NCBI RefSeq assembly: GCF_003946045.1
Contig: NZ_RHNW01000001.1
Location: 186,001 to 250,000, forward strand
Reading direction: 5' to 3'
Source: Levilactobacillus mulengensis
GTDB taxonomy: Bacteria; Bacillota; Bacilli; Lactobacillales; Lactobacillaceae
DNA length: 64,000 nt
Shown here: positions 16,413 through 25,051 of the stretch, piece after piece
Layout of the letters: every line of letters starts with the position of its first letter
Numbering within the stretch: position 1 is the stretch's first letter
Program-made: the position numbers and the translations under genes
Notes under the pieces: model-generated
The model's input: only the letters and a program-made list of their open reading frames with translations
What the model was told of the DNA's origin: nothing
The model's database searches: none

Positions 16413-19400
16413 TTACTTCTGATGCCGACGCGTTGGTTGCGTGTGGTCTTCGTCATTGACCGGTGCCTCACTCATTTTCGAGTAAGGGTACGGGTAGGTG
16501 ATCTTCATCACGGCTGGCATCACGATTGGTAACAGGATGACCAACAGGATGATCCCGATAATCACGGCCAAGGCGATTTGAATCAGCGTCATGACCCCGG
16601 AAGGAATCAAGGCGGCAAACGTCCCACTCAGGATGACCCCGGCGGAGATGACGACCGTCCCGATCACCGTGGCGGCACGCAGCATCTTGTCGCTGGTTGC
16701 GCCCGGTTCGTGCAGGTATTCCCGGTACTTACGCATCAGGAAGATCGAGTAGTCGACCCCTAAGGAAATCAGCATGACAAACGTGAAGAATGGCGTGTTC
16801 CACGTCAACATGTTGGTCCCCAGCACGGGATCCACTAACCAGTGAACAATGGTTAAGGACCCAGAGTAGGCAAGCAGTAAGATTCCTTCGATCACGATTG
16901 GTTGAACCAGTGAACGGGTAACCACCATCAGCGCAACAAAGATGCCGGCTAACATGATGATGACCGTCCGCGTAAAGTCACTGGAAGCCATTTCGTTAAT
17001 ATCGTTGGTCTGGGAGGTGTTCCCGCCAAAGGCAACCTTGGCGCCACTCAGGCTCGTCCCCTTCAGTGAACCGGTCACGACCTTTTCCAATTGTGGTAAG
17101 CGGGCCATGGCAGCGGCGGAACTTGGGTCGTCATCCAACACGACCGTCAGCTTGGTGATCTTCTTGTTCGGCGCCATGTAGGTGTCCAGCGACTCCTTAA
17201 ACGTACTCCCGTGCAATTGCTTGGTGGGGATGTAGAACGTTTCGGCCGCGGCGGACTTTTGCAGGCCCTTCAGGTAAACGTTGGCCGTACCGACCCCACT
17301 GGAGACTTGCGTCAACCCGGCGCTGGCGGAGGTCAGGCCCTTACGTAAGGCGGTCAGTTGCTTACTCATCACGGCTAACTTCTCCGCCATGGTTTGGTTA
17401 CCAGCAGCCACTTGACTGGCCCCGGAAACCAAGCTTGGCATCTTGCCATTGATGGTAAACATCGCACTGGACAATTGACTCGTGGCGCTAGCTAACTGGG
17501 TGCTCTGCGCACTGGCCGACTGTAAGGCGGTCGCGGCACCCGGTAAGACCACGTTCGACTTTTGCGCCAAGGTCGCCACAGCACTTTGCAGCGTGGCCGT
17601 GGACCCCTGCAGCGATTGTAATTGACCGGCGACACTCTGGTCGGCCGAGCCAATGGCTGAGGCGTCACTGCCGATTTGGGTCAGTGAGCTACTCAGGGCA
17701 GACTTCAATTGCGTTTGTGCAGCGGTTTGTTTCTGTAAGACGCCGGCTAAGACCTGCTTCTGAGCGGCAGATAACGGCACGCCCTGCGCACTGAAGGCTG
17801 CGGCGACGGAACTGGCGCTGACACTTGGCAAATTACCAACGGAGCTCTTGATGTTCTGGAGTTGCGTGGCAATGTCTTGCGTCTTCGTGCCGATGGTGGA
17901 CAAGGAACTCGTCACGCCACTGGTACTGGTGGAACTAGCTGACACTTGGGTGTTCAGTTGTTGAATGGCCGCGTTCAACTGTGGCAAGGCGGCCTCCAAT
18001 TGGGCTAACTGGGCGGCCTGTTGACCACCGGATGCGGAGGAGACCTGACTGTTCAGCGAGTTGACGCCGGTCGAGACCTGTGAAATCGCTGACTGCAGTT
18101 GGGAGGTCCCGGTGCTAACTTCTTGGGCACCGGACGCCAGCTTGTTGGCATCCTTCACGGCCCCGGAAACATTTTGCTTGCTGAGTTGGCTGTTGGCCGA
18201 CTTCAAGCCCTTGTTAACCTTGTTGACACCCTTTTGGGCCTTGACCAAGCCGCTCGTGACCGAACTCATTTGGTTCCGGACGTACAGGGCTTTGATGGCC
18301 TTCCCACCGGGTTGGGTGACGGAAGCCACGGTTTTGACGCCAGTCGAGGCCTGAAGCTGCTTCGTCAGGCGGTCAACCAGTAACAGGGATTTTTCATTAT
18401 CTAACTCGTGGTCACTTTGAATGTAAATCGTAGTGGGTTCGGCCGTCCCCTTGGAGAAGTGATTCTGAACGACCTTGAACCCTTGCTTGGCGGGAACGTT
18501 ATCCCCGATTTCAACCAAGTTATCGTAGTCCAGTGTCCCGTGAGACGAGAGGGCTAACGGAATGAAGACGATTCCGGTCACAATCAAGGTGATGACGGGC
18601 CGAATCATGGCGTGCTTGGCCATCCCGTGCCAGAGGCGGCTATCGCCCTCACCCTGGAACTTCTTGATGGGCCAGAAGAGGTGCTTGCCACACACGGCCA
18701 TGAAAAATGGGTTCAGCGTCAGGAGCACGGCCAGTAAGACCACGACCCCGACGGCAATCCCGACGGCGGACTTGTACAGCGAGAAGTTGGCAAAGCCCAG
18801 CACACTCATCCCGATTAAAACAGACAAGCCGGAATAGAGCACCGTACGACCACCAACCTTAATGGCTTCCTTGGTCGCGGTGAATTTATCCTTCCCACTC
18901 GCGAGTCGCTCTCGAAACTCGTTATATAGCAGGATGTTGTAGTCGGTCCCAATCCCAAATAACACGATAACGATGAAGACTTCCGTGAAGTTCGAGAACG
19001 GGAAGTTGAAGCGGTCAACCAGGTTGGCGACCACTGAGATCGACGTGATTACAGAAACGCCGACCGTCAAGAGGGAGAAGAGTGGCGTCACGGGTGACCG
19101 GAAGACCAACCAGAGCACCAGGAAGATAAAGATGGCAGCAATGATTTCGGTCTTCTGAACCCCGGCCTGCGTGGCATCGGAGAAGTCTTGGTTCAAGACA
19201 TCCGCCCCGGTCACGTAGGTCTTCACGCCACTGGTCTTGGCCAGCTTGGTGATCTGTGAGCGAATCGACGTAACGGAATGCCGAGAACTCTTGTGTACGT
19301 TCAGCTGCAAGAGTTGCGTACTCTTATCCTTGGAAATCAGTTGAGACGCCGCCGTCGAGCTATCGCTAGCCGCGGTCATCGAGCGAATTTGATACTGATC

Positions 19401-19691
19401 TTCGTGGTTCTTGATTCGTTGAATGGTCTGATCAATCTGGGTGTTCTGCGAACTGGTTAAGGCAGAATCGCCATTGCTAAAGACCACCACGACGGCAGTG
19501 GTACCACGTTGCGAACGCCCCCACTGTTTTTGCATGTTGGTGGCACGCGTACTTTGGTAGCTGCTGGGCACGGTAATTTGCCCCTTGTCAGCCACCAATT
19601 TGCTCATGTTTGGAATCGTGACGACGGCTAAGATCACGATGACCAGCCAGCCGATAACGTTCCAGATGTAGTGCTTATTCATCCAGCGCAC
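16413..19691 (-). CDS. MMPL-family membrane exporter with long extracellular coiled-coil region
   Basis: 1092-residue RND-superfamily protein of the MMPL type. One TM helix near the N terminus (about 10-28) is followed by an extracytoplasmic domain, five clustered TM segments (about 185-350) with GIGTDYNILLYNEFRERL, a very long Ser/Ala/Gln-rich extracytoplasmic region (about 450-870) of repeated helical turns like those in YhgE/Pip proteins, then a second TM block with SLGVDYSIFLMRKYRE. Asp residues in the two TM motifs suit proton coupling. Substrate unknown; relatives move lipids or antimicrobials. GTG start with AGGAGG seven bases upstream. The Rrf2 gene upstream may regulate it. Confidence 0.85.
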   Translation of the reverse strand: MRWMNKHYIWNVIGWLVIVILAVVTIPNMSKLVADKGQITVPSSYQSTRATNMQKQWGRSQRGTTAVVVVFSNGDSALTSSQNTQIDQTIQRIKNHEDQYQIRSMTAASDSSTAASQLISKDKSTQLLQLNVHKSSRHSVTSIRSQITKLAKTSGVKTYVTGADVLNQDFSDATQAGVQKTEIIAAIFIFLVLWLVFRSPVTPLFSLLTVGVSVITSISVVANLVDRFNFPFSNFTEVFIVIVLFGIGTDYNILLYNEFRERLASGKDKFTATKEAIKVGGRTVLYSGLSVLIGMSVLGFANFSLYKSAVGIAVGVVVLLAVLLTLNPFFMAVCGKHLFWPIKKFQGEGDSRLWHGMAKHAMIRPVITLIVTGIVFIPLALSSHGTLDYDNLVEIGDNVPAKQGFKVVQNHFSKGTAEPTTIYIQSDHELDNEKSLLLVDRLTKQLQASTGVKTVASVTQPGGKAIKALYVRNQMSSVTSGLVKAQKGVNKVNKGLKSANSQLSKQNVSGAVKDANKLASGAQEVSTGTSQLQSAISQVSTGVNSLNSQVSSASGGQQAAQLAQLEAALPQLNAAIQQLNTQVSASSTSTSGVTSSLSTIGTKTQDIATQLQNIKSSVGNLPSVSASSVAAAFSAQGVPLSAAQKQVLAGVLQKQTAAQTQLKSALSSSLTQIGSDASAIGSADQSVAGQLQSLQGSTATLQSAVATLAQKSNVVLPGAATALQSASAQSTQLASATSQLSSAMFTINGKMPSLVSGASQVAAGNQTMAEKLAVMSKQLTALRKGLTSASAGLTQVSSGVGTANVYLKGLQKSAAAETFYIPTKQLHGSTFKESLDTYMAPNKKITKLTVVLDDDPSSAAAMARLPQLEKVVTGSLKGTSLSGAKVAFGGNTSQTNDINEMASSDFTRTVIIMLAGIFVALMVVTRSLVQPIVIEGILLLAYSGSLTIVHWLVDPVLGTNMLTWNTPFFTFVMLISLGVDYSIFLMRKYREYLHEPGATSDKMLRAATVIGTVVISAGVILSGTFAALIPSGVMTLIQIALAVIIGIILLVILLPIVMPAVMKITYPYPYSKMSEAPVNDEDHTQPTRRHQK

Positions 19692-19744
19692 GGGAAAACC
19701 TCCTAAAAAATAAAAATAATTATTTAAACTAACTTGTTAATTGT

Positions 19745-19782
19745 CGTTCCCACTGACCAGCTTGATTCGCCTCTGGTCACTA
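19745..19782 (+). repeat. Dispersed hairpin element, minimal remnant (copy E)
   Basis: CGTTCCC, the first bases of the element, is joined directly to the 3' end (AGCTTGATTCGCCTCTGGTC), so the whole interior is missing. What is left still forms a GACCAG...CTGGTC hairpin. Confidence 0.6.
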
Positions 19783-19933
19783 ATACTGATGACTAATTTT
19801 TTGTCGGTCGAACCGACCTCTCACAACTATAATTGGTCGGAACAGGTTCACACGGTAATTAGCCTGCTGCTTGATACGATTCAATCGACACTCATTGTGC
19901 CCATTCATTTAACCTTGCTATTACATCTAGCCG

Positions 19934-20455
19934 TTAATCGGTCGGACGCTGATTAACGATCCAGGTCGTCCAGTCCAATTTCAGCGGTTGATTCTCTGAA
20001 GTTGGCAGGACATCCCCGATACTTAACGTGGCCAGTTGCTGGCGGAAACGCTGCTCGGCATTGCCGAAGACGGCCAGGACATTGGCCACCGGCTGCGAAT
20101 CCTTGAGGTCCTTTAACCCATAGGTCTGCATGAAGGCGTCCTTCTGATCGAAGTCAAACACCTTCTTGACCAGGCCACTGTTCTTCACGAAGGATGACGC
20201 CCCCTCAATCGCATTGAACACGTCTAACAACGTAATCGCATGCGGGTCGCGGGTCAACACGATGCCGCCATCACGCCCAGCCGTCGTCTTCACGATGTCG
20301 GCGCTGGCGAGCTTTTGCACGATTTTTTTCAAATAACTGGTCGAAATGCCCAGTCGTTCCGCTACCAATCGACTATGCAGGGGAATCTTGCGGTCCTGCA
20401 CGCCCAATAACGCGACAATACAGAGGGCCTGTTCCAAACTTGGTTTGGCTTTCAC
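19934..20455 (-). CDS. Rrf2-family transcriptional regulator
   Basis: 173 residues with an N-terminal winged helix of the Rrf2 type: the recognition segment is LGISTSYLKKIVQKLASADIVKTTAGRDGG, followed by the family wing and ITLLDVFNAIEG. The three-cysteine cluster of Fe-S Rrf2 sensors is absent, so it belongs with the cofactor-free YwnA/SaiR-like members. The GTG at 20455 is chosen because AAGGAGG lies six bases before it; an ATG seven codons upstream has no such site. It is upstream of and on the same strand as the MMPL exporter, a plausible target. Confidence 0.85.
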   Translation of the reverse strand: MKAKPSLEQALCIVALLGVQDRKIPLHSRLVAERLGISTSYLKKIVQKLASADIVKTTAGRDGGIVLTRDPHAITLLDVFNAIEGASSFVKNSGLVKKVFDFDQKDAFMQTYGLKDLKDSQPVANVLAVFGNAEQRFRQQLATLSIGDVLPTSENQPLKLDWTTWIVNQRPTD

Positions 20456-20511
20456 AACGCACCTCCTTTCTAGCAAAAAGTTTGTGAATTTAGAAATCTT
20501 AAACGAGATAC

Positions 20512-20539
20512 ATTATATCCCCTTTAATCAGATTTTCAA
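20512..20539 (-). promoter_or_regulatory. Promoter of the Rrf2 gene
   Basis: TTGAAA at 20534-20539, 16-base spacer, consensus TATAAT at 20512-20517 on the minus strand. I see nothing further in 20540-20806. Confidence 0.75.
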
Positions 20540-20806
20540 GACTTTTGACCCAATAAATGACATCTGTGACGATTATTCCTTTGTGTAAACGATTTCACAA
20601 TAACTACGGTTGCTAAACGTTGGACCACCGGCTTTTCTTACCGTCTATCTCGTCCTTTGCCGCTCTAATTCAAGGCGTCAATCTCGTCTATTTTAAGAAA
20701 ACAGGGCTGTCTCAACGGTCACCGCCATTCCTCGTGCCACAATCCGCAACACCCCCGATTATGCCAGAAGTTAATGAGCAAAGTCGGTCAGCCTGCCCTA
20801 CCAAAG

Positions 20807-20848
20807 CAAAAAAATCCCCACAACAACGGTCTCGTTGTCGTGAGGATT
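20807..20848 (-). terminator. Terminator of the dnaG-rpoD operon
   Basis: Stem AATCCTCACGACAACG pairing with CGTTGTTGTGGGGATT and a run of seven T on the minus strand, ten bases past the rpoD stop codon. Confidence 0.92.
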
Positions 20849-20857
20849 TGCCTATCT

Positions 20858-21982
20858 TTATTCCAAAAAGTCTTTTAATTGCTTGCTCCGTGATGGGTGG
20901 CGTAACTTGCGCAGCGCCTTGGCTTCGATTTGACGAATCCGTTCACGGGTAACCCCGAAGACCTTGCCGACTTCTTCCAAAGTCCGCGTCCGACCATCGT
21001 CCAAACCAAACCGTAACCGCAAGACGTTCTCTTCCCGGTCAGTCAGGGTGTCCAAGACACTTTCCAACTGTTCCTTTAAGAGTTCGTAGGCGGCGTGGTC
21101 GGCAGGACTCGTGGCATCTTGGTCTTCAATGAAGTCACCCAGGTGAGAGTCGTCCTCTTCACCAATTGGGGTTTCCAAGGAAACGGGTTCTTGCGCGATC
21201 TTCAAGATCTCACGAACCTTTTCCGTTGGCATGTCCATTTCGGCCCCAATTTCTTCAGGCGTGGGTTCCCGCCCTAAGTCTTGGAGGAGTTGCCGTTGAA
21301 TCCGGATTAACTTGTTAATGGTTTCAACCATGTGAACGGGGATCCGAATGGTCCGCGCTTGGTCAGCAATGGCCCGTGTAATGGCTTGCCGAATCCACCA
21401 AGTGGCGTAGGTTGAGAACTTGAACCCTTTCCGGTAGTCGAACTTCTCGACGGCCTTCATCAGACCCATGTTTCCTTCTTGAATCAGGTCCAGGAATTGC
21501 ATCCCCCGACCCACGTACCGCTTCGCAATGGACACTACCAGCCGTAAGTTGGCTTCGGCTAATTCTTGCTTGGCTTCTTCTTCACCGTTTTCAATCCGCA
21601 AGGCTAAGGCGACTTCTTCGTCGGCCGTTAACAGGTTGACCCGGCCGATTTCTTTCAAATACATCCGGACAGGGTCGTTGATCTTGACCCCAGTGGTCGT
21701 GGAGGCTTCCTTTAATTCTTTCTTGGAAACGGCCTTTTGGGCTTTAACGGCCCGTGCATCTGGCTCACCCTTAGCATCAACCACGCTGATTCCGGCATCG
21801 GAAATGGTTTCAAGTAACTTATCCATCTGCTTAGCATCCAGCGTGTACGGTGTGGCCACCTTATCCGTCAGGTCATCGTACGTGATGTGCCCGAGCTTTT
21901 TGTTATCCTTGATTAAGGCGCGCACCGTCTTGTTGTATGCTTTCTGGTCAAACATTGGTTGATCCGTGGTCTTTTTTGCCAT
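20858..21982 (-). CDS. rpoD: RNA polymerase primary sigma factor SigA/RpoD
   Basis: 374-residue housekeeping sigma factor. Region 1.1 is short; region 1.2 is [16 protein letters not shown]; region 2 has the [21 protein letters not shown] signature in its core; regions 3 and 4 follow, with the [24 protein letters not shown] near the end. The first in-frame ATG would add 22 residues inside dnaG; the ATG at 21982 with GGGGGT upstream gives the canonical MAKKTT start. It follows dnaG by 16 bases in the standard macromolecular synthesis operon. Confidence 0.98.
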   Translation of the reverse strand: MAKKTTDQPMFDQKAYNKTVRALIKDNKKLGHITYDDLTDKVATPYTLDAKQMDKLLETISDAGISVVDAKGEPDARAVKAQKAVSKKELKEASTTTGVKINDPVRMYLKEIGRVNLLTADEEVALALRIENGEEEAKQELAEANLRLVVSIAKRYVGRGMQFLDLIQEGNMGLMKAVEKFDYRKGFKFSTYATWWIRQAITRAIADQARTIRIPVHMVETINKLIRIQRQLLQDLGREPTPEEIGAEMDMPTEKVREILKIAQEPVSLETPIGEEDDSHLGDFIEDQDATSPADHAAYELLKEQLESVLDTLTDREENVLRLRFGLDDGRTRTLEEVGKVFGVTRERIRQIEAKALRKLRHPSRSKQLKDFLE

Positions 21983-21998
21983 TAAAATACCCCCTAGA

Positions 21999-23846
21999 CT
22001 AAAGTTGCTTGTTCGCTTGGCGCTGTTGCTCCAGTTGAACAATCTCAATGACTAATTGCCGTTGTTGTTCGGCATCTCCGAGTCGCGAGGCCTGCGCTAG
22101 TTGATTCTTCTTCTGGCGAAGTTGTTCCTCGACCGGAGCCTCATCCATAATGATTGCTAAATAGTCATCAATCTCACGCGGGGTGACCGCCGCGTAAGTT
22201 GCCGTTTCTAAATCGATGACAATCTGCTGCAGCCGGTCTTCCTTTAAGAAGTCCGTGAACTGGGCAGTACGGTAGGTTTGATGCGTTTGGAAATAACCTT
22301 GGGCCAAGGTGTAGATCACTTGATAATCATCGTGCACAAAGCTGAAGCCGTCAATGTTGCTAACCTTTGCCCAGACATTGCGGTCATGGAGCAAGCGGAC
22401 CAGTAACAGGCGTTCGGCCCGTTCGAGCCGCGTCAGTGGCCGTTGCTGTTGATGCACGGTCACTGGCGACTCGGGCGGCGCGACTTGCGCTTGGGTCGCC
22501 TGCCGCGGACGCTCGCGTTCTTGCTTGGCCGCGGAATCCCGCTGCGTTTGCTTGAGCTGCGCCTGCAAGGCGGCCTTGTCGATGTGAAACTCGTTGGCGA
22601 CTTGGTTTAAATACATATCCAACTCAACGGGTTCTTGGACCTGGGCCAACAGCGGCATGATCTGATTCACATAGTCCAACTGTTCGCTGTCGGTATCCAG
22701 TGCCCGGTTACGCCGTAGGAACCGCAGATTGAACTGCAGGGGCGGCTCCTTGGCCGTCGTCAGCATTTGCCGAAAGGCCTCGTCACCGTGCGCCCGGCGG
22801 TACTCGTCGGGGTCTTGCCCCTCCGGTAACTGAATGACGCTTAAATTCAGGTGACTGTGCTGTCCCAGTAGTGTCAACGCCCGGGAGATGGCCCGTTGAC
22901 CGGGTTCATCCCCATCGTAACACACGTTGAGCTTATCCGTGGTCCGTTCGATCGCGTAAATCTGCTCGGTGGTCAGGCTAGTCCCCATGGAGGCGATGCC
23001 GTTGTTCACCCCCGCTTGGGTAGCGGAAATGACATCCATGTAACCTTCAAACAGGGTGACTTCCCCCGCTTGCCGAATGGCTGGGCGTGCCAAATCAAAG
23101 TTGAATAGTAGTCGACTCTTGTTAAACAGCGGCGTTTCCGGGCTGTTTAAGTATTTCGGCTGGTCATCGGCCTTCTTGATCAGACGGCCCGAGAAAGCCA
23201 CCACGTGCCCACTGGCATTCCGCAGGGGAAACATCGCCCGCTCCGTAAAGCGGTCCCGTAACTCCCCTTCGGCATCTTCAATGAAGAGACCCGATTGGCG
23301 CAGCAGTTGGTAGTCGCTCTCGTGCTGGTCAAAGAAGGGCTTTAAGAGGCGTTGGCTGGGGGCAAACCCCAGTTGATAGGTCTCAATGGTCTCATCCGTC
23401 AAGCCCCGGTCATGCAGGTAATTCAGCGCTGGTTCCCCCGCCTCGGTGTTCACCAAGATGTGGTGGTAAAGTTTGGCCGCTTGTTCCTGTAGATCGATGA
23501 GTTGACTGGTCTTGGAGTCCATCTTGGGCCCCGCCGCGTCCTGGCGGTACTCGCTGTCGAGGTCGACGTGACTAAAGTCAGCGACCTTGACGACGGCCTC
23601 GGGAAAGCTGACATGTTCTAGTTCCATCAGAAACTTGAATACGTTGCCCCCGCGACCACAACTAAAACAGTGAAAGATCTGTTTGTCTTCCGACACGGAA
23701 AACGAGGGCGTCCGTTCCTCATGAAAGGGACAGAGACCAAACAGATTCTTCCCGGACTTCTTGAGCTGGACGTACTGGCCGACCACATCAGCAATGTTGG
23801 TCGCCGTTCGCACCGTTTCAATCACGTCTTCGGGTATCTTCGCCAC
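21999..23846 (-). CDS. dnaG: DNA primase DnaG
   Basis: 615-residue primase that makes RNA primers for replication. The N-terminal CHC2 zinc finger is seen as [13 protein letters not shown] and [10 protein letters not shown] (residues 40-65), the TOPRIM domain holds [15 protein letters not shown] and [12 protein letters not shown] near residue 310, and the C-terminal helicase-binding region is Gln-rich with low complexity near 440-470. GTG start with GGGAG upstream. First gene of dnaG-rpoD; its leader contains a terminator-like hairpin. Confidence 0.97.
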   Translation of the reverse strand: MAKIPEDVIETVRTATNIADVVGQYVQLKKSGKNLFGLCPFHEERTPSFSVSEDKQIFHCFSCGRGGNVFKFLMELEHVSFPEAVVKVADFSHVDLDSEYRQDAAGPKMDSKTSQLIDLQEQAAKLYHHILVNTEAGEPALNYLHDRGLTDETIETYQLGFAPSQRLLKPFFDQHESDYQLLRQSGLFIEDAEGELRDRFTERAMFPLRNASGHVVAFSGRLIKKADDQPKYLNSPETPLFNKSRLLFNFDLARPAIRQAGEVTLFEGYMDVISATQAGVNNGIASMGTSLTTEQIYAIERTTDKLNVCYDGDEPGQRAISRALTLLGQHSHLNLSVIQLPEGQDPDEYRRAHGDEAFRQMLTTAKEPPLQFNLRFLRRNRALDTDSEQLDYVNQIMPLLAQVQEPVELDMYLNQVANEFHIDKAALQAQLKQTQRDSAAKQERERPRQATQAQVAPPESPVTVHQQQRPLTRLERAERLLLVRLLHDRNVWAKVSNIDGFSFVHDDYQVIYTLAQGYFQTHQTYRTAQFTDFLKEDRLQQIVIDLETATYAAVTPREIDDYLAIIMDEAPVEEQLRQKKNQLAQASRLGDAEQQRQLVIEIVQLEQQRQANKQL

Positions 23847-23891
23847 ACCATCACTCCCTTACCGTGAATCCCGTTGCGCCCGTAGCCTTGA

Positions 23892-23926
23892 AAAGTCGCA
23901 CCCCGGCAATCCGACAAGTGCGACTC
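23892..23926 (-). other. Terminator-like hairpin in the dnaG leader
   Basis: AGTCGCAC pairs with GTGCGACT and is followed by TTTTC on the minus strand, between the putative promoter at 23963 and the dnaG start. It could be an attenuator that tunes entry into the operon. Confidence 0.5.
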
Positions 23927-23962
23927 TTTAATTGGCCCTACGTGCGTAAAAATACACTATAC

Positions 23963-23990
23963 ATACTACTCCTATTACAGCTGGTGTCAA
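23963..23990 (-). promoter_or_regulatory. Probable promoter of dnaG-rpoD
   Basis: Consensus TTGACA at 23985-23990, 16-base spacer and TAGTAT at 23963-23968 on the minus strand. Confidence 0.55.
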
Positions 23991-24058
23991 CACTTGTGAC
24001 TCACGTTTGACGGGAAAACCCTGGCCGCTTGTGAAAAAGCCGCCGGTGGCCGACTCCC

Positions 24059-24652
24059 CTATTTACCACGCTGGAACAACCGGTTGGCATAGGTCCAGGT
24101 GCCGATAACCAGGCCAATCACGCCCAGCAGTAAAGCCGCAGTGCCAACGTCCGCACCGAATAGGCCAGCAGCTAGGAAAAAGATCACCCCACACACGAAG
24201 CCCAGACGCGCGCCCAGCAAGTTGGTCTTGCGCCAGACGACCGGTGAGGCATACGTTTGGGGAAACCGAATCCCCACGTAATGGTTCCGTGGCACGTAGG
24301 CTAGGACCAGTGCCCCAACGGAAAATAAAAAGCCCAGCAACGCCAGACTCTCCGCCGGATTCCGGGGACTGAATGCCCGGGGCGTCAGAAGATACAGCAG
24401 ACCGTACGCGCTGAAGGTCACGTTCAGGTCCAGGCGAATGTGATCGACGGTCCTGGCATTGCTGGCCTGCTTCACGACCAAGGGGCCGTAGTCCATTAAC
24501 ACGGCAATGATACTAATGATAAACAATGTCCGCAACGAGAGCGCCACCCAGTGGATCTTGGCCATTTGCAACACCCACAAGATGGCTAAAGCCCCTAAGT
24601 TGGCCCACACAAACCGGGTTAACTCCCCGTGCGTAAATCTTGGTAATAGCAT
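24059..24652 (-). CDS. SdpI-family membrane protein
   Basis: 197 residues with about six predicted TM helices. The second half carries the SdpI signature: PRNHYVGIRFPQTYASPVVWRKTN followed by two hydrophobic helices (the run is given only by its key residues: N, G, R, P, T, S, W, N). SdpI is the immunity protein against the killing factor SdpC in Bacillus; most lactobacillar members have unknown roles. The start at 24652 has only a weak GGGATGGGA site. It lies between glyS and dnaG and may be preceded by a 41-codon ORF at 24739. Confidence 0.72.
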   Translation of the reverse strand: MLLPRFTHGELTRFVWANLGALAILWVLQMAKIHWVALSLRTLFIISIIAVLMDYGPLVVKQASNARTVDHIRLDLNVTFSAYGLLYLLTPRAFSPRNPAESLALLGFLFSVGALVLAYVPRNHYVGIRFPQTYASPVVWRKTNLLGARLGFVCGVIFFLAAGLFGADVGTAALLLGVIGLVIGTWTYANRLFQRGK

Positions 24653-24738
24653 GTTCCCATCCCATTTCCGTGCTCGCTGAAAGTTGCAGGAGCACTAGTT
24701 TAAAACTGACAACGCCGTGATGCAAGCAAACTGACTCC

Positions 24739-24864
24739 CTACGCGCCGGGCCCAGCAAGCCAACGTCCGGGCCATTGCTCGTGCGCCCGGTACACGCCGT
24801 ACAGGCCCGCGTTAACCACCCGCCAGCCCCACCGGTAGCGACGATTAACTCCTGGTAGAAGCAC
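24739..24864 (-). CDS. Possible small basic peptide upstream of the SdpI-family gene
   Basis: A 41-codon frame starting at GTG 24864 with a very strong AGGAGGTG ribosome binding site eight bases before it, ending in TAG. The product is basic and aromatic, with several Arg, Trp and Tyr residues and one short hydrophobic stretch (VVNAGLYGVY). It resembles nothing I can name. It is 86 bases ahead of the SdpI-family gene on the same strand. No convincing promoter was found, so it may be spurious. Confidence 0.35.
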   Translation of the reverse strand: MLLPGVNRRYRWGWRVVNAGLYGVYRAHEQWPGRWLAGPGA

Positions 24865-24987
24865 CGGCCTCACCTCCTAGCCGTTAAATTGCTTACAGTG
24901 TAGGGCCACTGCGTCGATATGGCCGGCCAAATTCACCAGTAACAACTGGAACCGAACAAACGGTGGCAAGCCCAGTTAAGGGTAAAC

Positions 24988-25030
24988 AAAAAACGCCCGC
25001 CACATCCCATTTGTTGGGAATGACGAACGT
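24988..25030 (-). terminator. Terminator of glyQS
   Basis: AACG..CATTCCC loop GGGATG..CGTT stem and a run of T residues on the minus strand, 22 bases past the glyS stop. Confidence 0.88.
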
Positions 25031-25051
25031 TTCGCAAACGCACTTCGTTAT

